A DNA stretch of 64,000 nucleotides, from contig NC_010694.1 in NCBI RefSeq assembly GCF_000026185.1, forward strand, positions 1,674,001-1,738,000, written 5' to 3'. Below, one piece after another: positions 32,919 to 41,824 of the stretch. Position numbers and translations under genes: made by a program. The first letter of the stretch is position 1, and each line of letters opens with the position of its first letter. This DNA comes from Erwinia tasmaniensis Et1/99 (GTDB taxonomy: Bacteria > Pseudomonadota > Gammaproteobacteria > Enterobacterales > Enterobacteriaceae). The notes beneath the pieces are model-generated. The model saw only the letters and a list, made by a program, of their open reading frames with translations. It did no database searches and was not told the origin of the DNA.

Positions 32919-34097
32919 TTAGCCAGACACTTTGACGCCGTTGGCAGCCGAGACGGCACGCTGCACCGCCTCGTCAATATCAAGGCCGGTTGCCAGCGCC
33001 ACGCCTAAACGCCGCTTGCCCTGAATGTGTGGTTTACCAAACAGACGAAGCTGAAGACCCGCTCCCACGGCCGCCGAGAGGTTGGCATACTGCACGTTAT
33101 CACTGTCCAGCTCTGGCAGGATCACAGCGGATGCCGCCGGGCCATACTGACGGATAGCGCCAACCGGCAGGCCGAGGAAAGCACGCACATGCAGCGCAAA
33201 CTCAGAAACGTCCTGTGAAATCAGGGTGACCATGCCGGTATCGTGTGGTCGCGGTGAGACTTCGCTGAACACCACCTCATCACCACAGACAAACAGCTCT
33301 ACGCCAAACAGCCCGTGGCCGCCGAGAGCCGTCACCACCTTTTCAGCGACCTGGCGGGCACGTTGCAGGGCCAGCTCGCTCATGTGCTGTGGCTGCCAGG
33401 ATTCGCGATAATCTCCATCCTCCTGGCGATGGCCGATAGGCGCACAGAAATGAATGCCGTCCACCGCGCTGATGGTGAGCAGGGTTATTTCGAAATCAAA
33501 TTTCACTACGCCTTCAACAATCACACGGCCAGCGCCCGCACGGCCACCCTGTTGAGCATATTCCCAGGCTGCCATCAGCTGTGAGGCTTCACGAATAAAG
33601 CTCTGGCCTTTGCCGGAAGAGCTCATGACCGGCTTGACGATGCACGGGAAGCCAATAGCTTCTGCGGCCGCCTGGAATGCGTCATAGCCGTCGGCGAATC
33701 GGTAGTCGGACGTAGGCACCCATAACTCTTCTGCCGCAAGGCGACGAATGCCTTCACGATCCATGGTCAGCTTGGCTGCGCGGGCGGTGGGAACCACATG
33801 CTGGCCCTGCTTCTCCAGTTCAACCAGCATATCAGTGGCGATGGCTTCAATTTCGGGTACAACGAAGTCCGGCTTCTCATCGGCTATCAGCGCTGCCAGG
33901 GCCGCACCGTCCAGCATATCAATAACATGACTGCGATGAGCAACCTGCATAGCGGGGGCATCGGCGTAGCGATCTACTGCAATCACCTCGACGCCTAAAC
34001 GCTGGCACTCCAGCGCAACTTCTTTGCCCAGTTCACCCGATCCTAACAGCATGACGCGCGTCGCATTCGGACGCAGAGCGGTTCCAACAGTTGTCAT
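32919..34097 (-). CDS. purT: Formate-dependent phosphoribosylglycinamide formyltransferase PurT
   Basis: PurT formylates GAR with formate and ATP in purine synthesis, as an alternative to folate-dependent PurN. The 392-residue ATP-grasp enzyme has [20 protein letters not shown] near 15-34, [16 protein letters not shown] near 150, [13 protein letters not shown] near 185 and [12 protein letters not shown] near 280. The ATG at 34097 ([10 protein letters not shown]) is the family start; the frame stays open far upstream without similarity. A perfect PurR box sits 44 bases upstream. Confidence 0.96.
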   Translation of the reverse strand: MTTVGTALRPNATRVMLLGSGELGKEVALECQRLGVEVIAVDRYADAPAMQVAHRSHVIDMLDGAALAALIADEKPDFVVPEIEAIATDMLVELEKQGQHVVPTARAAKLTMDREGIRRLAAEELWVPTSDYRFADGYDAFQAAAEAIGFPCIVKPVMSSSGKGQSFIREASQLMAAWEYAQQGGRAGAGRVIVEGVVKFDFEITLLTISAVDGIHFCAPIGHRQEDGDYRESWQPQHMSELALQRARQVAEKVVTALGGHGLFGVELFVCGDEVVFSEVSPRPHDTGMVTLISQDVSEFALHVRAFLGLPVGAIRQYGPAASAVILPELDSDNVQYANLSAAVGAGLQLRLFGKPHIQGKRRLGVALATGLDIDEAVQRAVSAANGVKVSG

Positions 34098-34140
34098 AAT
34101 CGCTACCTGAATAGATTGAAAAAAATCCGGCGCATTATAA

Positions 34141-34156
34141 ACGAAAACGTTTGCGT
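34141..34156 (-). promoter_or_regulatory. PurR operator of purT
   Basis: ACGAAAACGTTTGCGT, read on the minus strand as ACGCAAACGTTTTCGT, equals the PurR consensus. A TATAAT -10 for purT follows directly on the minus strand (34135-34140). Purine-bound PurR would therefore repress the promoter. Confidence 0.92.
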
Positions 34157-34201
34157 ATTCACCTGCAATACCGGGGTTGAGGCAAAAAGGCATCGCTGCT
34201 A

Positions 34202-34221
34202 TACTGTATAAAAACACAGGT
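34202..34221 (+). promoter_or_regulatory. LexA (SOS) operator of yebG
   Basis: TACTGTATAAAAACACAGGT contains the CTG-N10-CAG LexA core at 34204-34219 and resembles the known yebG SOS box of E. coli. It lies 15 bases before the yebG start and probably covers its promoter. Confidence 0.88.
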
Positions 34222-34236
34222 AAAAGAGGCATCATC

Positions 34237-34536
34237 ATGGCTGTTGAAATCAAATACGTTGTCGTCAGAAAAGGTGAAGAAAAAATGACATTTGCCAGCA
34301 AAAAAGAGGCGGACGCCTTTGATAAAATGCTCGATATGGCCGAAGTGCTTTCCGGCTGGCTGGCTACCAGCCCGCTGGCAATGGATGAGCAGCAGAACGA
34401 GGCGCTGGGGCTGTTTATGGCGGAAAATAAGGACACTTTACAGCAGGTCCTGCGCACCGGCAGGCTGCCTGAAGAAAATGCCAGCGGGGAAAACGCCGAC
34501 GCGGCCGAGAGCAAGCTGCGGGCGGTAGCGGGCTAA
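34237..34536 (+). CDS. yebG: DNA damage-inducible protein YebG
   Basis: YebG is a small SOS-induced protein of unknown biochemical function. The 99-residue product begins [20 protein letters not shown] and continues [17 protein letters not shown], closely matching the enteric family; the C-terminal 25 residues are variable and acidic. The ATG at 34237 is preferred over one at 34177 because the latter would place the LexA box inside the coding region. It is divergent from purT. Confidence 0.93.
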   Translation: MAVEIKYVVVRKGEEKMTFASKKEADAFDKMLDMAEVLSGWLATSPLAMDEQQNEALGLFMAENKDTLQQVLRTGRLPEENASGENADAAESKLRAVAG

Positions 34537-34551
34537 ATTCCCGGCGCTTTG

Positions 34552-35364
34552 CTACATCATTTTGCGTAGTGCGGCCATGGCGGCTTTCGCCGTGAGATAA
34601 GGATCGGCCCCATGTCGCCGATCGTTAAACACTTCAAGCCCTATTGGCCCCCGGTATGCAATATCCTCCAGATGGTGTAACAGCGCCTCCAGCGGGTAAT
34701 TGCCTTCTCCCGGCAGCAGGCGCTCATGACGGGCTACGTCTTTCAGCTGTTGCTCTTGCGGCTGGAAGTCCAGGTCCGAGAGCTGAACTAAAAATATCTT
34801 TTCTGCCGGGATGCCTTTCAGGTCTGCCAGCGTTCTTTGCCGAACGAAAATATGAAACGCGTCAACCACCAACCCCAGGTTTGGCGCATCAATGCGTTTT
34901 ATCAGCCGCCATGCGGCGGCAGTGTCATTAATATGCTGGCTCCATGCCATCGCCTCATAGGCTATGCGCAGATTATGCTGCGCCGCCTGCTGTACCAGCC
35001 AGCGTAAATCCTCTTCTATTCTCTCTTGGCAACACAGGGGATGGGTTGATGCGGGAACCAGCAATGTTGTGGCTCCCAGCTGCCGTGCCGTTGAGATCAT
35101 CTCCAGCGCCTGATCACGTTTATTCTCGCGCTGGTCGTCCGGCGCACCATCAAAATCCATCAACACCTGATAATCCGTCAGCGCCAGCGTCAGCCGTGAA
35201 CAGAGATGAGCAAGGCTGGCCGCGCCGCCGGGGGCGGCCTCCACATCCTGCTGCCACAGCTCCACCTGCTGAAAACCTGCCGCGGCGGCCGCCTGCAATT
35301 TCTGTTCGCTACTGCCGCCCAGTAGAATGGTATTGATAAATAATGGGTTGTCCGAAAGAGACAT
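34552..35364 (-). CDS. Sugar-phosphate isomerase/epimerase-like TIM-barrel protein
   Basis: This 270-residue protein belongs to the xylose-isomerase-like (AP endonuclease 2) TIM-barrel superfamily. Members include IolE, hydroxypyruvate isomerase and 3-dehydroshikimate dehydratase. Likely metal ligands are the Glu in IAYEAMAWS near 140, the Asp and His in VVDAFHIF near 172, and the Glu in IGLEVFNDRRHG near 245. The LPGEGNYPLEALLHHLEDI segment resembles dehydroshikimate dehydratases, but the substrate cannot be fixed from sequence. It stands alone between yebG and yebE, where E. coli has no such gene, so it is accessory. Confidence 0.82.
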   Translation of the reverse strand: MSLSDNPLFINTILLGGSSEQKLQAAAAAGFQQVELWQQDVEAAPGGAASLAHLCSRLTLALTDYQVLMDFDGAPDDQRENKRDQALEMISTARQLGATTLLVPASTHPLCCQERIEEDLRWLVQQAAQHNLRIAYEAMAWSQHINDTAAAWRLIKRIDAPNLGLVVDAFHIFVRQRTLADLKGIPAEKIFLVQLSDLDFQPQEQQLKDVARHERLLPGEGNYPLEALLHHLEDIAYRGPIGLEVFNDRRHGADPYLTAKAAMAALRKMM

Positions 35365-35542
35365 TGCCGTTTTCCTTATTTGTTCTGCCTGCCTTCAATG
35401 TAGAAGCCAATAACGTGCTGCGCAAACGGCCCTGAAGAGGGTTCAAGCCGATGGGCTGAAAATTTTAGCGCCTTTTCACCCTTTGACATTTCCTGACGTG
35501 GCGTACCTTATTGTGGTGTTTTGAGCAAACGGAGAACGTTCT

Positions 35543-36196
35543 ATGAGCAGCTGGTTCCAACAAATCCAGACCCTGTTAGGCCAATCGGGAAAATCCACTT
35601 CCGGCGGTGAAGGGTTAAGCAAAATGCTGGCGCCGGGCGCATTGGGAGGACTCGCAGGGCTTTTGGTCGCCAGCAAATCATCGCGCAAACTGCTGGCCAA
35701 ATACGGCACAAATGCGCTGATCATCGGCGGAGGCGCCGTGGCGGGCAGCGTATTATGGAACAAATACAAGCAGCGCGTCAGGGAAACCCATCAGCAAAGC
35801 CCGCAGTTTGGTGAGCAAAGCACCCCGGTAGATCGCCGTGCTGAACGTCTGATTGAGGCGCTGGTGTTTGCCGCTAAAAGCGACGGGCATATTGATCATG
35901 ACGAACGCCGCGCAATTGATGAGCATATCCTTCAATCCGGGCTGGGCACGCAGGCTGAACAGCTGGTTCAGCGTGCCATAGCCCAGCCGCTGGATCCGCA
36001 CAGGCTTGCCGCGGATGTCAAAAACGAGGAAGAGGCGCTGGAAGTCTATTTTCTAAGTAACCTGGTGATTGACGTGGATCACTTCATGGAACGTAGCTAT
36101 CTACAGGCGCTGGGTGATGCGTTGAAGATCCCGCAGGATGTACGCGAATCGATCGAACGGGATATCCGCAGTGAAAAGCAAAAGCTAACCGTCTGA
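35543..36196 (+). CDS. yebE: DUF533 inner-membrane protein YebE
   Basis: YebE is a TerB-like-domain membrane protein of unknown function, induced by Cpx envelope stress in E. coli. The 217-residue protein has a short N-terminal helix and a glycine-rich hydrophobic span (about 35-75, [10 protein letters not shown] and [13 protein letters not shown]). A cytoplasmic TerB-like domain starts with [20 protein letters not shown] near 95-114, whose acidic DGHIDHDER could bind metal. A GGAGAACG ribosome site precedes it. No clear CpxR box was recognised. Confidence 0.92.
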   Translation: MSSWFQQIQTLLGQSGKSTSGGEGLSKMLAPGALGGLAGLLVASKSSRKLLAKYGTNALIIGGGAVAGSVLWNKYKQRVRETHQQSPQFGEQSTPVDRRAERLIEALVFAAKSDGHIDHDERRAIDEHILQSGLGTQAEQLVQRAIAQPLDPHRLAADVKNEEEALEVYFLSNLVIDVDHFMERSYLQALGDALKIPQDVRESIERDIRSEKQKLTV

Positions 36197-36203
36197 CGGA
36201 AAG

Positions 36204-36229
36204 GGTGGGCGATATCGCCAGCGCCCACC
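36204..36229 (+). terminator. Hairpin after yebE
   Basis: GGTGGGCG / CGCCCACC forms an 8 bp perfect stem with a ten-base loop, eight bases past the yebE stop. No T-run follows, so termination efficiency is doubtful. Confidence 0.4.
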
Positions 36230-36331
36230 GATCCTTCACCCGCGATTTCGGCGGATCCTCATCAGATTTTCTTGGCAATCAGCTGGCTTGATGCCAACCT
36301 TATGTATTCACACATCAACTGCGAACCTGAA

Positions 36332-38395
36332 ATGACTCCACCAAAAGCAAATAAAATACCTCATGTGATGAGCTTGCACGGTGAAACGCGCACCGATGAT
36401 TATTACTGGCTGCGTGACGATCGGCGTGAAGATCCCGGTGTGCTGGCGCATTTACGTGCTGAAAACGATTTTTGTCAGCAGCAGCTTGAACCACAACAGG
36501 CGCTTCAGGCGCAGCTGTTGAAAGAAATGATCGAGCGTATCCCCGCGCGTGACCAGTCGGTTCCCTACGTGAAAAACGACTACCGCTATCTGAGCCGCTA
36601 TGAAGAGGGCAACGAATATACCCTTTATACCCGTCAGCCGGCGGAGACCAGTACGCCGGACGTCTGGGATACCTTGCTGGATGGCAACCAGCGCGCCTCT
36701 GATAGCGAATTTTACACGCTCGGCGGCGTGGCCATCAGTCCGGATAATCAGACGATGGCGGTGGCAGAAGACTTTTTGTCACGCAGGGTATACGCCATTC
36801 GTCTGCGTAATTTAGACAGCGGCGAGTGGTATCCGGAGGTGCTTGAAGGCGTATCTTCGGGCATGGCGTGGGCGGGCGATTCGCGGACGCTCTATTACGT
36901 GTTGAAGGATACTCAGACGCTGCTGCCATACCAGGTCTGGCGGCATACGCTCGGCACACCACAACAGCAGGACCAGCTGGTTTATGAAGAGCAGGACGAT
37001 GCGTTTTATGTCGGCCTCGATAAAACCACCTCCGAACAGTTTGTTGCCATCGTGCTGGGAAGCAGCACAACCACGGAGATTATGCTGCTGGATGCGCAAC
37101 AGCCCAATGCACAGCCACAGCCGTTTTGCGCACGTCGTAAAGATCATGAGTACAGCGTCGATCACTATCAGGGCCATTTCTATATTCGCTCCAATCGCGA
37201 CGGGAAAAACTTCGCTTTGTACCGCAGCGCAGAGGCCGATGAACAGCAGTGGCAGACGGTGATCCCGACACGTGACGACATCGTGCTGGAAGGGTTTTCC
37301 CTGTTCCGCGACTGGCTGGTGGTTGAAGAGCGCCAGGGCGGATTGACCAGGCTGCGCCAGATCCACCGGCAGAACGGCCAAAGCCGCGCCATTGCCTTTG
37401 ACGACCCGGCTTATGTCACCTGGATAGGTTATAACCCCAGCCCGGAAAGCAGTAAGCTACGCTATGGCTATTCGTCAATGACCACTCCCGACACGCTGTA
37501 TGAACTGGACCTTGACAGCGGCGAGCGGCAGATCTTGAAACAGACTGAGGTGAAGGGCTTCGACGCATCTCTTTACCGCAGTGAGCGCCACTGGCTGACC
37601 ATGCGTGACGGTGTTGAAGTGCCGGTATCTCTGGTGTATCGCCTTGACTGCTATCAGCCGGGAAGCAACCCTCTGCTGGTTTACGGGTACGGCTCTTACG
37701 GCAGCAGTATGGATGCCGACTTCAGCGCCAGCCGCCTCAGCCTGCTTGACCGTGGGTTTGTTTATGCTCTGACCCATATTCGTGGTGGCGGAGAAATGGG
37801 ACAGCAGTGGTACGACGACGGCCGTCTGTTGAACAAGATGAACAGTTTCCATGATTTCATTGATATCACCGATGAACTGGTGGCGAGAAAATACGGCGAC
37901 GCACAAAAAGTTTATGCAATGGGCGGTAGCGCCGGTGGGCTGCTGATGGGGGCCGTGATCAATATGGTGCCTGACCGCTTCCACGGGGTCGTGGCGCAGG
38001 TGCCTTTTGTGGATGTGCTCACCACCATGCTGGACGAGTCCATACCCCTTACCACCGGAGAATATGACGAATGGGGAAATCCAGCGGAAGAACACTATTA
38101 TGGCTACATCCGTCGTTACAGCCCGTACGACAACGTGGTGGCGCAGTCCTATCCGCACCTGCTGGTCACAGCCGGGCTACATGATTCCCAGGTACAGTAC
38201 TGGGAGCCGGCAAAATGGGTGGCGAAGCTGCGCGAGCTCAAGACCGGAGACCATTTGCTGCTGCTGCACACCGATATGGACTCTGGTCACGGCGGTAAAT
38301 CCGGTCGCTTCAAGGCTTATGAAGGCTTAGTGATGGAATACGCCTTTCTGATTGCGCTGTCGACGGGGCTGCTGGGGCGTCCGACGGCGGCTTAA
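36332..38395 (+). CDS. ptrB: Oligopeptidase B
   Basis: PtrB is a cytoplasmic serine peptidase of the prolyl oligopeptidase family that cuts after Lys and Arg in short peptides. The 687-residue protein has a seven-bladed propeller (about 75-400) and a C-terminal alpha/beta-hydrolase domain. That domain carries the nucleophile Ser in GGSAGG near 533, the Asp in [12 protein letters not shown] near 618 and the His in SGHGGKSGR near 653. The ATG at 36332 ([20 protein letters not shown]) matches the family; in-frame starts at 36272 and 36302 are less likely, and all have weak ribosome sites. It overlaps exoX by four bases tail to tail. Confidence 0.95.
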   Translation: MTPPKANKIPHVMSLHGETRTDDYYWLRDDRREDPGVLAHLRAENDFCQQQLEPQQALQAQLLKEMIERIPARDQSVPYVKNDYRYLSRYEEGNEYTLYTRQPAETSTPDVWDTLLDGNQRASDSEFYTLGGVAISPDNQTMAVAEDFLSRRVYAIRLRNLDSGEWYPEVLEGVSSGMAWAGDSRTLYYVLKDTQTLLPYQVWRHTLGTPQQQDQLVYEEQDDAFYVGLDKTTSEQFVAIVLGSSTTTEIMLLDAQQPNAQPQPFCARRKDHEYSVDHYQGHFYIRSNRDGKNFALYRSAEADEQQWQTVIPTRDDIVLEGFSLFRDWLVVEERQGGLTRLRQIHRQNGQSRAIAFDDPAYVTWIGYNPSPESSKLRYGYSSMTTPDTLYELDLDSGERQILKQTEVKGFDASLYRSERHWLTMRDGVEVPVSLVYRLDCYQPGSNPLLVYGYGSYGSSMDADFSASRLSLLDRGFVYALTHIRGGGEMGQQWYDDGRLLNKMNSFHDFIDITDELVARKYGDAQKVYAMGGSAGGLLMGAVINMVPDRFHGVVAQVPFVDVLTTMLDESIPLTTGEYDEWGNPAEEHYYGYIRRYSPYDNVVAQSYPHLLVTAGLHDSQVQYWEPAKWVAKLRELKTGDHLLLLHTDMDSGHGGKSGRFKAYEGLVMEYAFLIALSTGLLGRPTAA

Positions 38396-39057
38396 TCGGA
38401 TTCGCTTAGCGCCCGCTCTATCGCGCTGCGCAGGTCAGGCTTTAAATCCGGGATTTTTTTCAGCATCCACTGTAAATAGCCCGGATCTTTTTTCGCAACG
38501 TCGTCAACTTTTTGACCACGATACTTGCCAAAGGGGAAACTGTTGGTGGAACCTTTGACCTGCATCCGCCGCAGCATTTCGGCGGCGTCCCAGCCGCTAA
38601 ATGTCATTATACGCACCAGCAGCGCAGCGGTAACGTAGCAGTCGTACAGGGCACGGTGGGCATGAAGCTCGGGCGGGGGCGAGACGTCCAGTCGTAAAGC
38701 CTGACGTAGCGCCTCGTTGCCGTATTTCAGCCCGGGCCACAGGCGGCGAGCTAAGGTCATGGTACAAATCCACTCCCCGTTCATTTCGGGCAACATGCGG
38801 CGGTCGAAACTGGCGTTATGTGCCACGTAGTAAGGGCTGCCGTGATAACGACCAATGGCCTGTTCGATGGTCGGCTTCCCTCGCACCATCGCTTCGGTAA
38901 TTTTATGCACGTCCATTGCCTGACGGCTGATGGGACGGTCGGGTGAGATAAGATCGCTCATCGGATTGGCAATCTGTCCGTTAATCACATCTACCGAAGC
39001 CACTTCGACGATCCCGCCCTGCAGGCCGCAGGTTTCCGTGTCTATAACCCTTAACAT
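38392..39057 (-). CDS. exoX: Exodeoxyribonuclease X
   Basis: ExoX is a distributive 3'-5' DEDDh exonuclease that acts in mismatch repair and UV tolerance. The 221-residue protein shows Exo [13 protein letters not shown] (residues 4-15), Exo [15 protein letters not shown] near 80 and Exo [16 protein letters not shown] near 132, with the usual catalytic Asp, Glu and His. The C-terminal [20 protein letters not shown] is typical. The ATG at 39057 has GGGAGA upstream; a start at 39105 would add 16 residues. It is convergent with ptrB. Confidence 0.95.
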   Translation of the reverse strand: MLRVIDTETCGLQGGIVEVASVDVINGQIANPMSDLISPDRPISRQAMDVHKITEAMVRGKPTIEQAIGRYHGSPYYVAHNASFDRRMLPEMNGEWICTMTLARRLWPGLKYGNEALRQALRLDVSPPPELHAHRALYDCYVTAALLVRIMTFSGWDAAEMLRRMQVKGSTNSFPFGKYRGQKVDDVAKKDPGYLQWMLKKIPDLKPDLRSAIERALSESD

Positions 39058-39199
39058 TGCTTCTCCCGATGATAAATTTGCTGTGCAGGTTAACGAAAAG
39101 GCCACCGCTTGCCAATGTTCATCCGCAACTCATACGGCAAAGATGTGCCAAACCCTCCGGCGCGATCTTTCCGGTGGATAACGAGCCCGACAGACGCGG

Positions 39200-39430
39200 C
39201 TATTTTTGCTTAGGTTCGTACGGCAATCGCGACAGCGACAGCGAAGCCTGGCGATAGTGCATCAGGCGCTGGCGAAACCAGTCACGGAGCGCCTCCGGCT
39301 GTTCGCGTTCGACGATTTCGGCAACAACAGGCATATTGTAACGCTCTTTGAAAGCCACCCCGGCGGCGGCCAGATCGACGTTAATCTTGTCTTTTTCTTC
39401 CTGTGGCAGCGTGGCCAGATTGCAGGTCAT
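39200..39430 (-). CDS. holE: DNA polymerase III theta subunit
   Basis: HolE stabilises the epsilon proofreading subunit in the pol III core. At 76 residues it has exactly the length of the E. coli protein. The central block [19 protein letters not shown] is near-identical, followed by [17 protein letters not shown] and the end [11 protein letters not shown]. The ATG at 39430 follows GGGAGA; an upstream in-frame ATG at 39484 is not conserved. It shares the strand with exoX, 142 bases away. Confidence 0.95.
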   Translation of the reverse strand: MTCNLATLPQEEKDKINVDLAAAGVAFKERYNMPVVAEIVEREQPEALRDWFRQRLMHYRQASLSLSRLPYEPKQK

Positions 39431-39748
39431 GGTGTTCTCCCGTAGTTTGTCGCAGAAAATAATGCACTGGGCTCGGATTAGCAAGTGTGCTGACGATGAG
39501 AGCGTCTGGTTACCTCGACACTGCTTTTTAAGCGGAGTATTCTTTCGCCCTCAGGCAGCAAACCGCCGCATCGCATCAAGGAGCATTGCGGCGGTTTGCG
39601 TCATTTCTTCAGCGTTTTCGGCCTCCTGTTCCTGGCCGCCGCGGTGCTGTTGCTCGTGGGCGGCCTGGACCGGTTCAAGCCGATAGACGGGCAGCAACAA
39701 TGAATAATCTCTCAGAATTGAGCCATATCGTTTGAGGTACAGATCAAG
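39431..39748. other. holE-yebY intergenic region with a long hairpin and possible micro-ORF
   Basis: There is no established gene here. A perfect 13 bp inverted repeat GCAAACCGCCGCA / TGCGGCGGTTTGC (39558-39570 and 39587-39599) encloses a loop that contains AAGGAG. A short frame from TTG 39596 to the stop at 39701-39703 would encode a 35-residue hydrophobic peptide (FFSVFGLLFLAAAVLLLVGG and so on). In E. coli yobA and yebZ lie between holE and yebY; neither is recognisable here. Confidence 0.4.
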
Positions 39749-40084
39749 ATGAAAAAATTGGCATTAGTATGTCTGGCGCTGGGTATCAGCAGCAGCGCCA
39801 CGGCTGGCATCGAAACCGTAAGTCGTTTTGATATGGGTAAGAACGACTGGCCCTTCACGCGCGAAGAGATGATGTTGAGCTGTGAGAAAGGCAACGTGCT
39901 GTTTGCCATCAATGACGGCACGCTGGTGCAGTATCCACTGAATGCCGCAGCAGAGGCCAAAGTGCAGGCGGGGCAAATGAAGGGAATGCCAATAACGAAA
40001 GTTCTGGCGGACGATCCAAATAACCCAGGTCAGAAAAAAAGCCTGGCACCGATCCTTGCGCGTGCCGAGAAGCTGTGTCACTGA
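39749..40084 (+). CDS. yebY: DUF2511 periplasmic protein YebY
   Basis: YebY is a small exported protein of unknown function; in E. coli it is encoded beside the copper-linked genes yobA and yebZ. The 111-residue precursor has a signal peptide (MKKLALVCLALGISSSATA, cleavage near residue 19) and the conserved VSRFDMGKNDWPFTREEMML. VQYPLN, DDPNNPGQKKSLAPIL and a C-terminal AEKLCH follow. Two cysteines (in LSCEKGN and KLCH) could form a disulfide. It is the only member of the yobA-yebZ-yebY set found here. Confidence 0.93.
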   Translation: MKKLALVCLALGISSSATAGIETVSRFDMGKNDWPFTREEMMLSCEKGNVLFAINDGTLVQYPLNAAAEAKVQAGQMKGMPITKVLADDPNNPGQKKSLAPILARAEKLCH

Positions 40085-40249
40085 TACACATCGCGGGCGT
40101 GTCTTTGTCGACACGTCCGTTGAGGGCAATGCGGCGAGGTATTGGGCTTTCCGCCTCTTTTATGTCGACGCGATCACAATGTTAATCACAGCTTGCCTGA
40201 TTATTTCTCCCCGGTTGGATTAACTCCCCGTCTGATACTATCTTTAAAG

Positions 40250-40351
40250 TACCGGGCGACAATGCCCTCAATAGACCTCATGTTTAGCGCACGGCTCTGC
40301 CAAGAGCCCTTTACCTGGACTGAAGACAGGATTTGTCTTCAGTCTTTTTTT
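40250..40351 (+). ncRNA. sdsR: Small regulatory RNA SdsR (RyeB)
   Basis: SdsR is an Hfq-binding sigma-S-dependent RNA that represses several mRNAs, including ompD and mutS in Salmonella and E. coli. The conserved core TTTAGCGCACGGCTCT begins near 40283. The hairpin GGCTCT / AGAGCC is at 40293-40308. CCTGGAC then leads into the terminator GACTGAAGACA / TGTCTTCAGTC (40318-40344) with seven T residues. A sigma-S-type -10 CTATCTT lies at 40239-40245, placing the 5' end near 40250 (plus or minus two bases). The position next to yebY matches E. coli. Confidence 0.87.
40318..40351 (+). terminator. SdsR intrinsic terminator
   Basis: This 11 bp perfect stem has a five-base loop (GGATT) followed by seven T residues. 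It is the Hfq-dependent RNA's own 3' end. Confidence 0.92.
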
Positions 40352-40602
40352 GTAGCTAGTTATGACGTTAACTGGCTTTAAATTTACCGCCGTATTCCAC
40401 CGAATTTCTTTTCCCTGCGATAGATTGCATTATCACTTTTTTTTGCACAGAGCGCCTAACTACGGCGATTGTGCTGTAAATTTGTGTCCGCGATGCAGTG
40501 TGACGTTGGCGGCTGAACTGCGGTTCAGGGGATACCTGCGCGTAGCAAGCTGAAAAATTTAGAATTAATTTAACCGATTCCAGGAAGAAACCGAATTGAC
40601 AT

Positions 40603-40609
40603 CTATACT
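40603..40609 (+). promoter_or_regulatory. Sigma-S-like -10 element before the 40658 gene
   Basis: CTATACT is the classical sigma-S -10 with the preferred C. No -35 lies at the right distance upstream; TTGACA at 40596-40601 is too close to be its partner. A start near 40616 would give a leader of about 40 bases. Confidence 0.4.
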
Positions 40610-40657
40610 GTAATCGCGAAATGCAGTTACTGATTGTTATATAAACCGGAGTGTAAA

Positions 40658-41698
40658 ATGGAACTTAGAAACGAACTCGCAATGACAAAACGTGTTTCAT
40701 GGGGCAGCATTATCGCTGGCGTGGTTACCGCAATAGCCGTATCGCTTCTGCTAACCACCCTGGGTACAAGTCTTGGCTTATCCATGCTGTCTCCGAAATC
40801 GGACGATATTGTTAATGGCGCAGATACGGCCGTACTGGCCTGGTCTGTTATTGGAGTGATCGTCAGCCTTGCCTGTGGTGGTTTTATTACGGGTCGACTG
40901 GCAGGCGCTGATGGCGCTATTCACGGTTTCCTGATTTGGGCGACTTCCCTGTTAGTTGCCACCATTCTTGGCTTCGCGGCCGTGGGTGGCGTGTTAAATA
41001 CGGCGGGTAACGCGGTAGGCGGCATTGCTTCTGCAACCGGAAGTGTGGCGAGCGGGATCGGCAGCGCTGCGGGACATGCCGCGCAGGGCACGGCCAACAT
41101 TGGCGAGAAGGTGTATAACCGTCTTGGTCTGGATACAAAATTACAGCCACAGGATGCTGACAAGCAGGTTATGGAAGCCTTGAAAAAAAGCGGCATCAAA
41201 GAGCTTCAGCCTGAATACCTGCAGTCGCAGCTGGAAGCGGCCGGAGACGACCTGGCTAACGCAGCGAAAGATCTGGCGATGAATCCAGAAAACAGCGATG
41301 CCATTACCGGTTCTCTGATGGATAAACTGAAAAATCGTGCTGAAACCGTCGGTAATGCCGTAGACAAAAATGACGTGAAAAAAGCCCTGGCGGAAAATAC
41401 CTCTATGACGCCAGAGCAGGCAGACAAAGCGGTTGATAACTTCATTCAGACTCGTGATAAAGCGGTTGAGCAAGCTAAACAGCGTTTCGCACAGCTGGAA
41501 GACAATCTTAACCAGGCTAAGGCACAGTACGCTGAATTAAAGCAGCAGGCTAAAGAGAAAGCGGATGCAGCAGCCAAAGTGGGTGCTAAAGTTGCGCTGT
41601 GGTCATTCTTTGGTCTATTAATTGGTGCGATCGTCAGTACTCTGAGCGGCCTGTGGGGCGTAAATACCCTGCCTGGTCGTAAAAAAATTAAAGCCTAA
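40658..41698 (+). CDS. Membrane protein with coiled central region, function unknown
   Basis: I do not recognise a named family. The 346-residue protein has three N-terminal membrane spans (about 12-38, 55-75 and 88-110) and an Ala/Gly/Ser-rich stretch (about 110-150). A long charged, Gln/Lys/Ala-rich region (about 160-310) is likely helical or coiled coil, and a last span (about 318-340) precedes a basic tail GRKKIKA. The start ATG at 40658 has CCGGAG upstream; an in-frame TTG-type start at 40634 is unlikely. The sigma-S-like -10 and the SdsR neighbour suggest a stationary-phase or envelope-stress role, which is inference only. A strong terminator follows. Confidence 0.8.
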   Translation: MELRNELAMTKRVSWGSIIAGVVTAIAVSLLLTTLGTSLGLSMLSPKSDDIVNGADTAVLAWSVIGVIVSLACGGFITGRLAGADGAIHGFLIWATSLLVATILGFAAVGGVLNTAGNAVGGIASATGSVASGIGSAAGHAAQGTANIGEKVYNRLGLDTKLQPQDADKQVMEALKKSGIKELQPEYLQSQLEAAGDDLANAAKDLAMNPENSDAITGSLMDKLKNRAETVGNAVDKNDVKKALAENTSMTPEQADKAVDNFIQTRDKAVEQAKQRFAQLEDNLNQAKAQYAELKQQAKEKADAAAKVGAKVALWSFFGLLIGAIVSTLSGLWGVNTLPGRKKIKA

Positions 41699-41707
41699 CG
41701 TTTTGCC

Positions 41708-41740
41708 AAAAAAAAGGCCCCATAATCGGGGCCTTTTTTT
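41708..41740. terminator. Bidirectional terminator after the 40658 gene
   Basis: AAAAAGGCCCC / GGGGCCTTTTT has loop ATAATC and flanking A- and T-runs. It would work for both the membrane protein (+) and the permease (-). Confidence 0.9.
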
Positions 41741-41824
41741 ATCGGATCGGCACGGGCAAACCACTATCTGAATGACACGACGAGTTAAGTTGCGGCCGCT
41801 TGCCGGGGCATGATGCGGCGTTAT

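Larger units (their letters stand above)
40085..40657. other. yebY-40658 intergenic region holding SdsR
   Basis: These 573 bases contain the SdsR small RNA (about 40250-40351). They also contain a short GTGTC / GACAC hairpin just after yebY (40098-40113) and a sigma-S-like -10 CTATACT at 40603-40609 for the next gene. E. coli has pphA, yebV and yebW near this position; none is recognisable. The antisense partner SraC/RyeA would be expected on the minus strand, but I could not locate its ends. Confidence 0.55.

Noticed and set aside
32919..34514. Longer 531-codon version of PurT
   Set aside because: The extra 139 residues are Ser-rich, overlap the divergent yebG gene, its LexA box and the PurR box, and are absent from the family.
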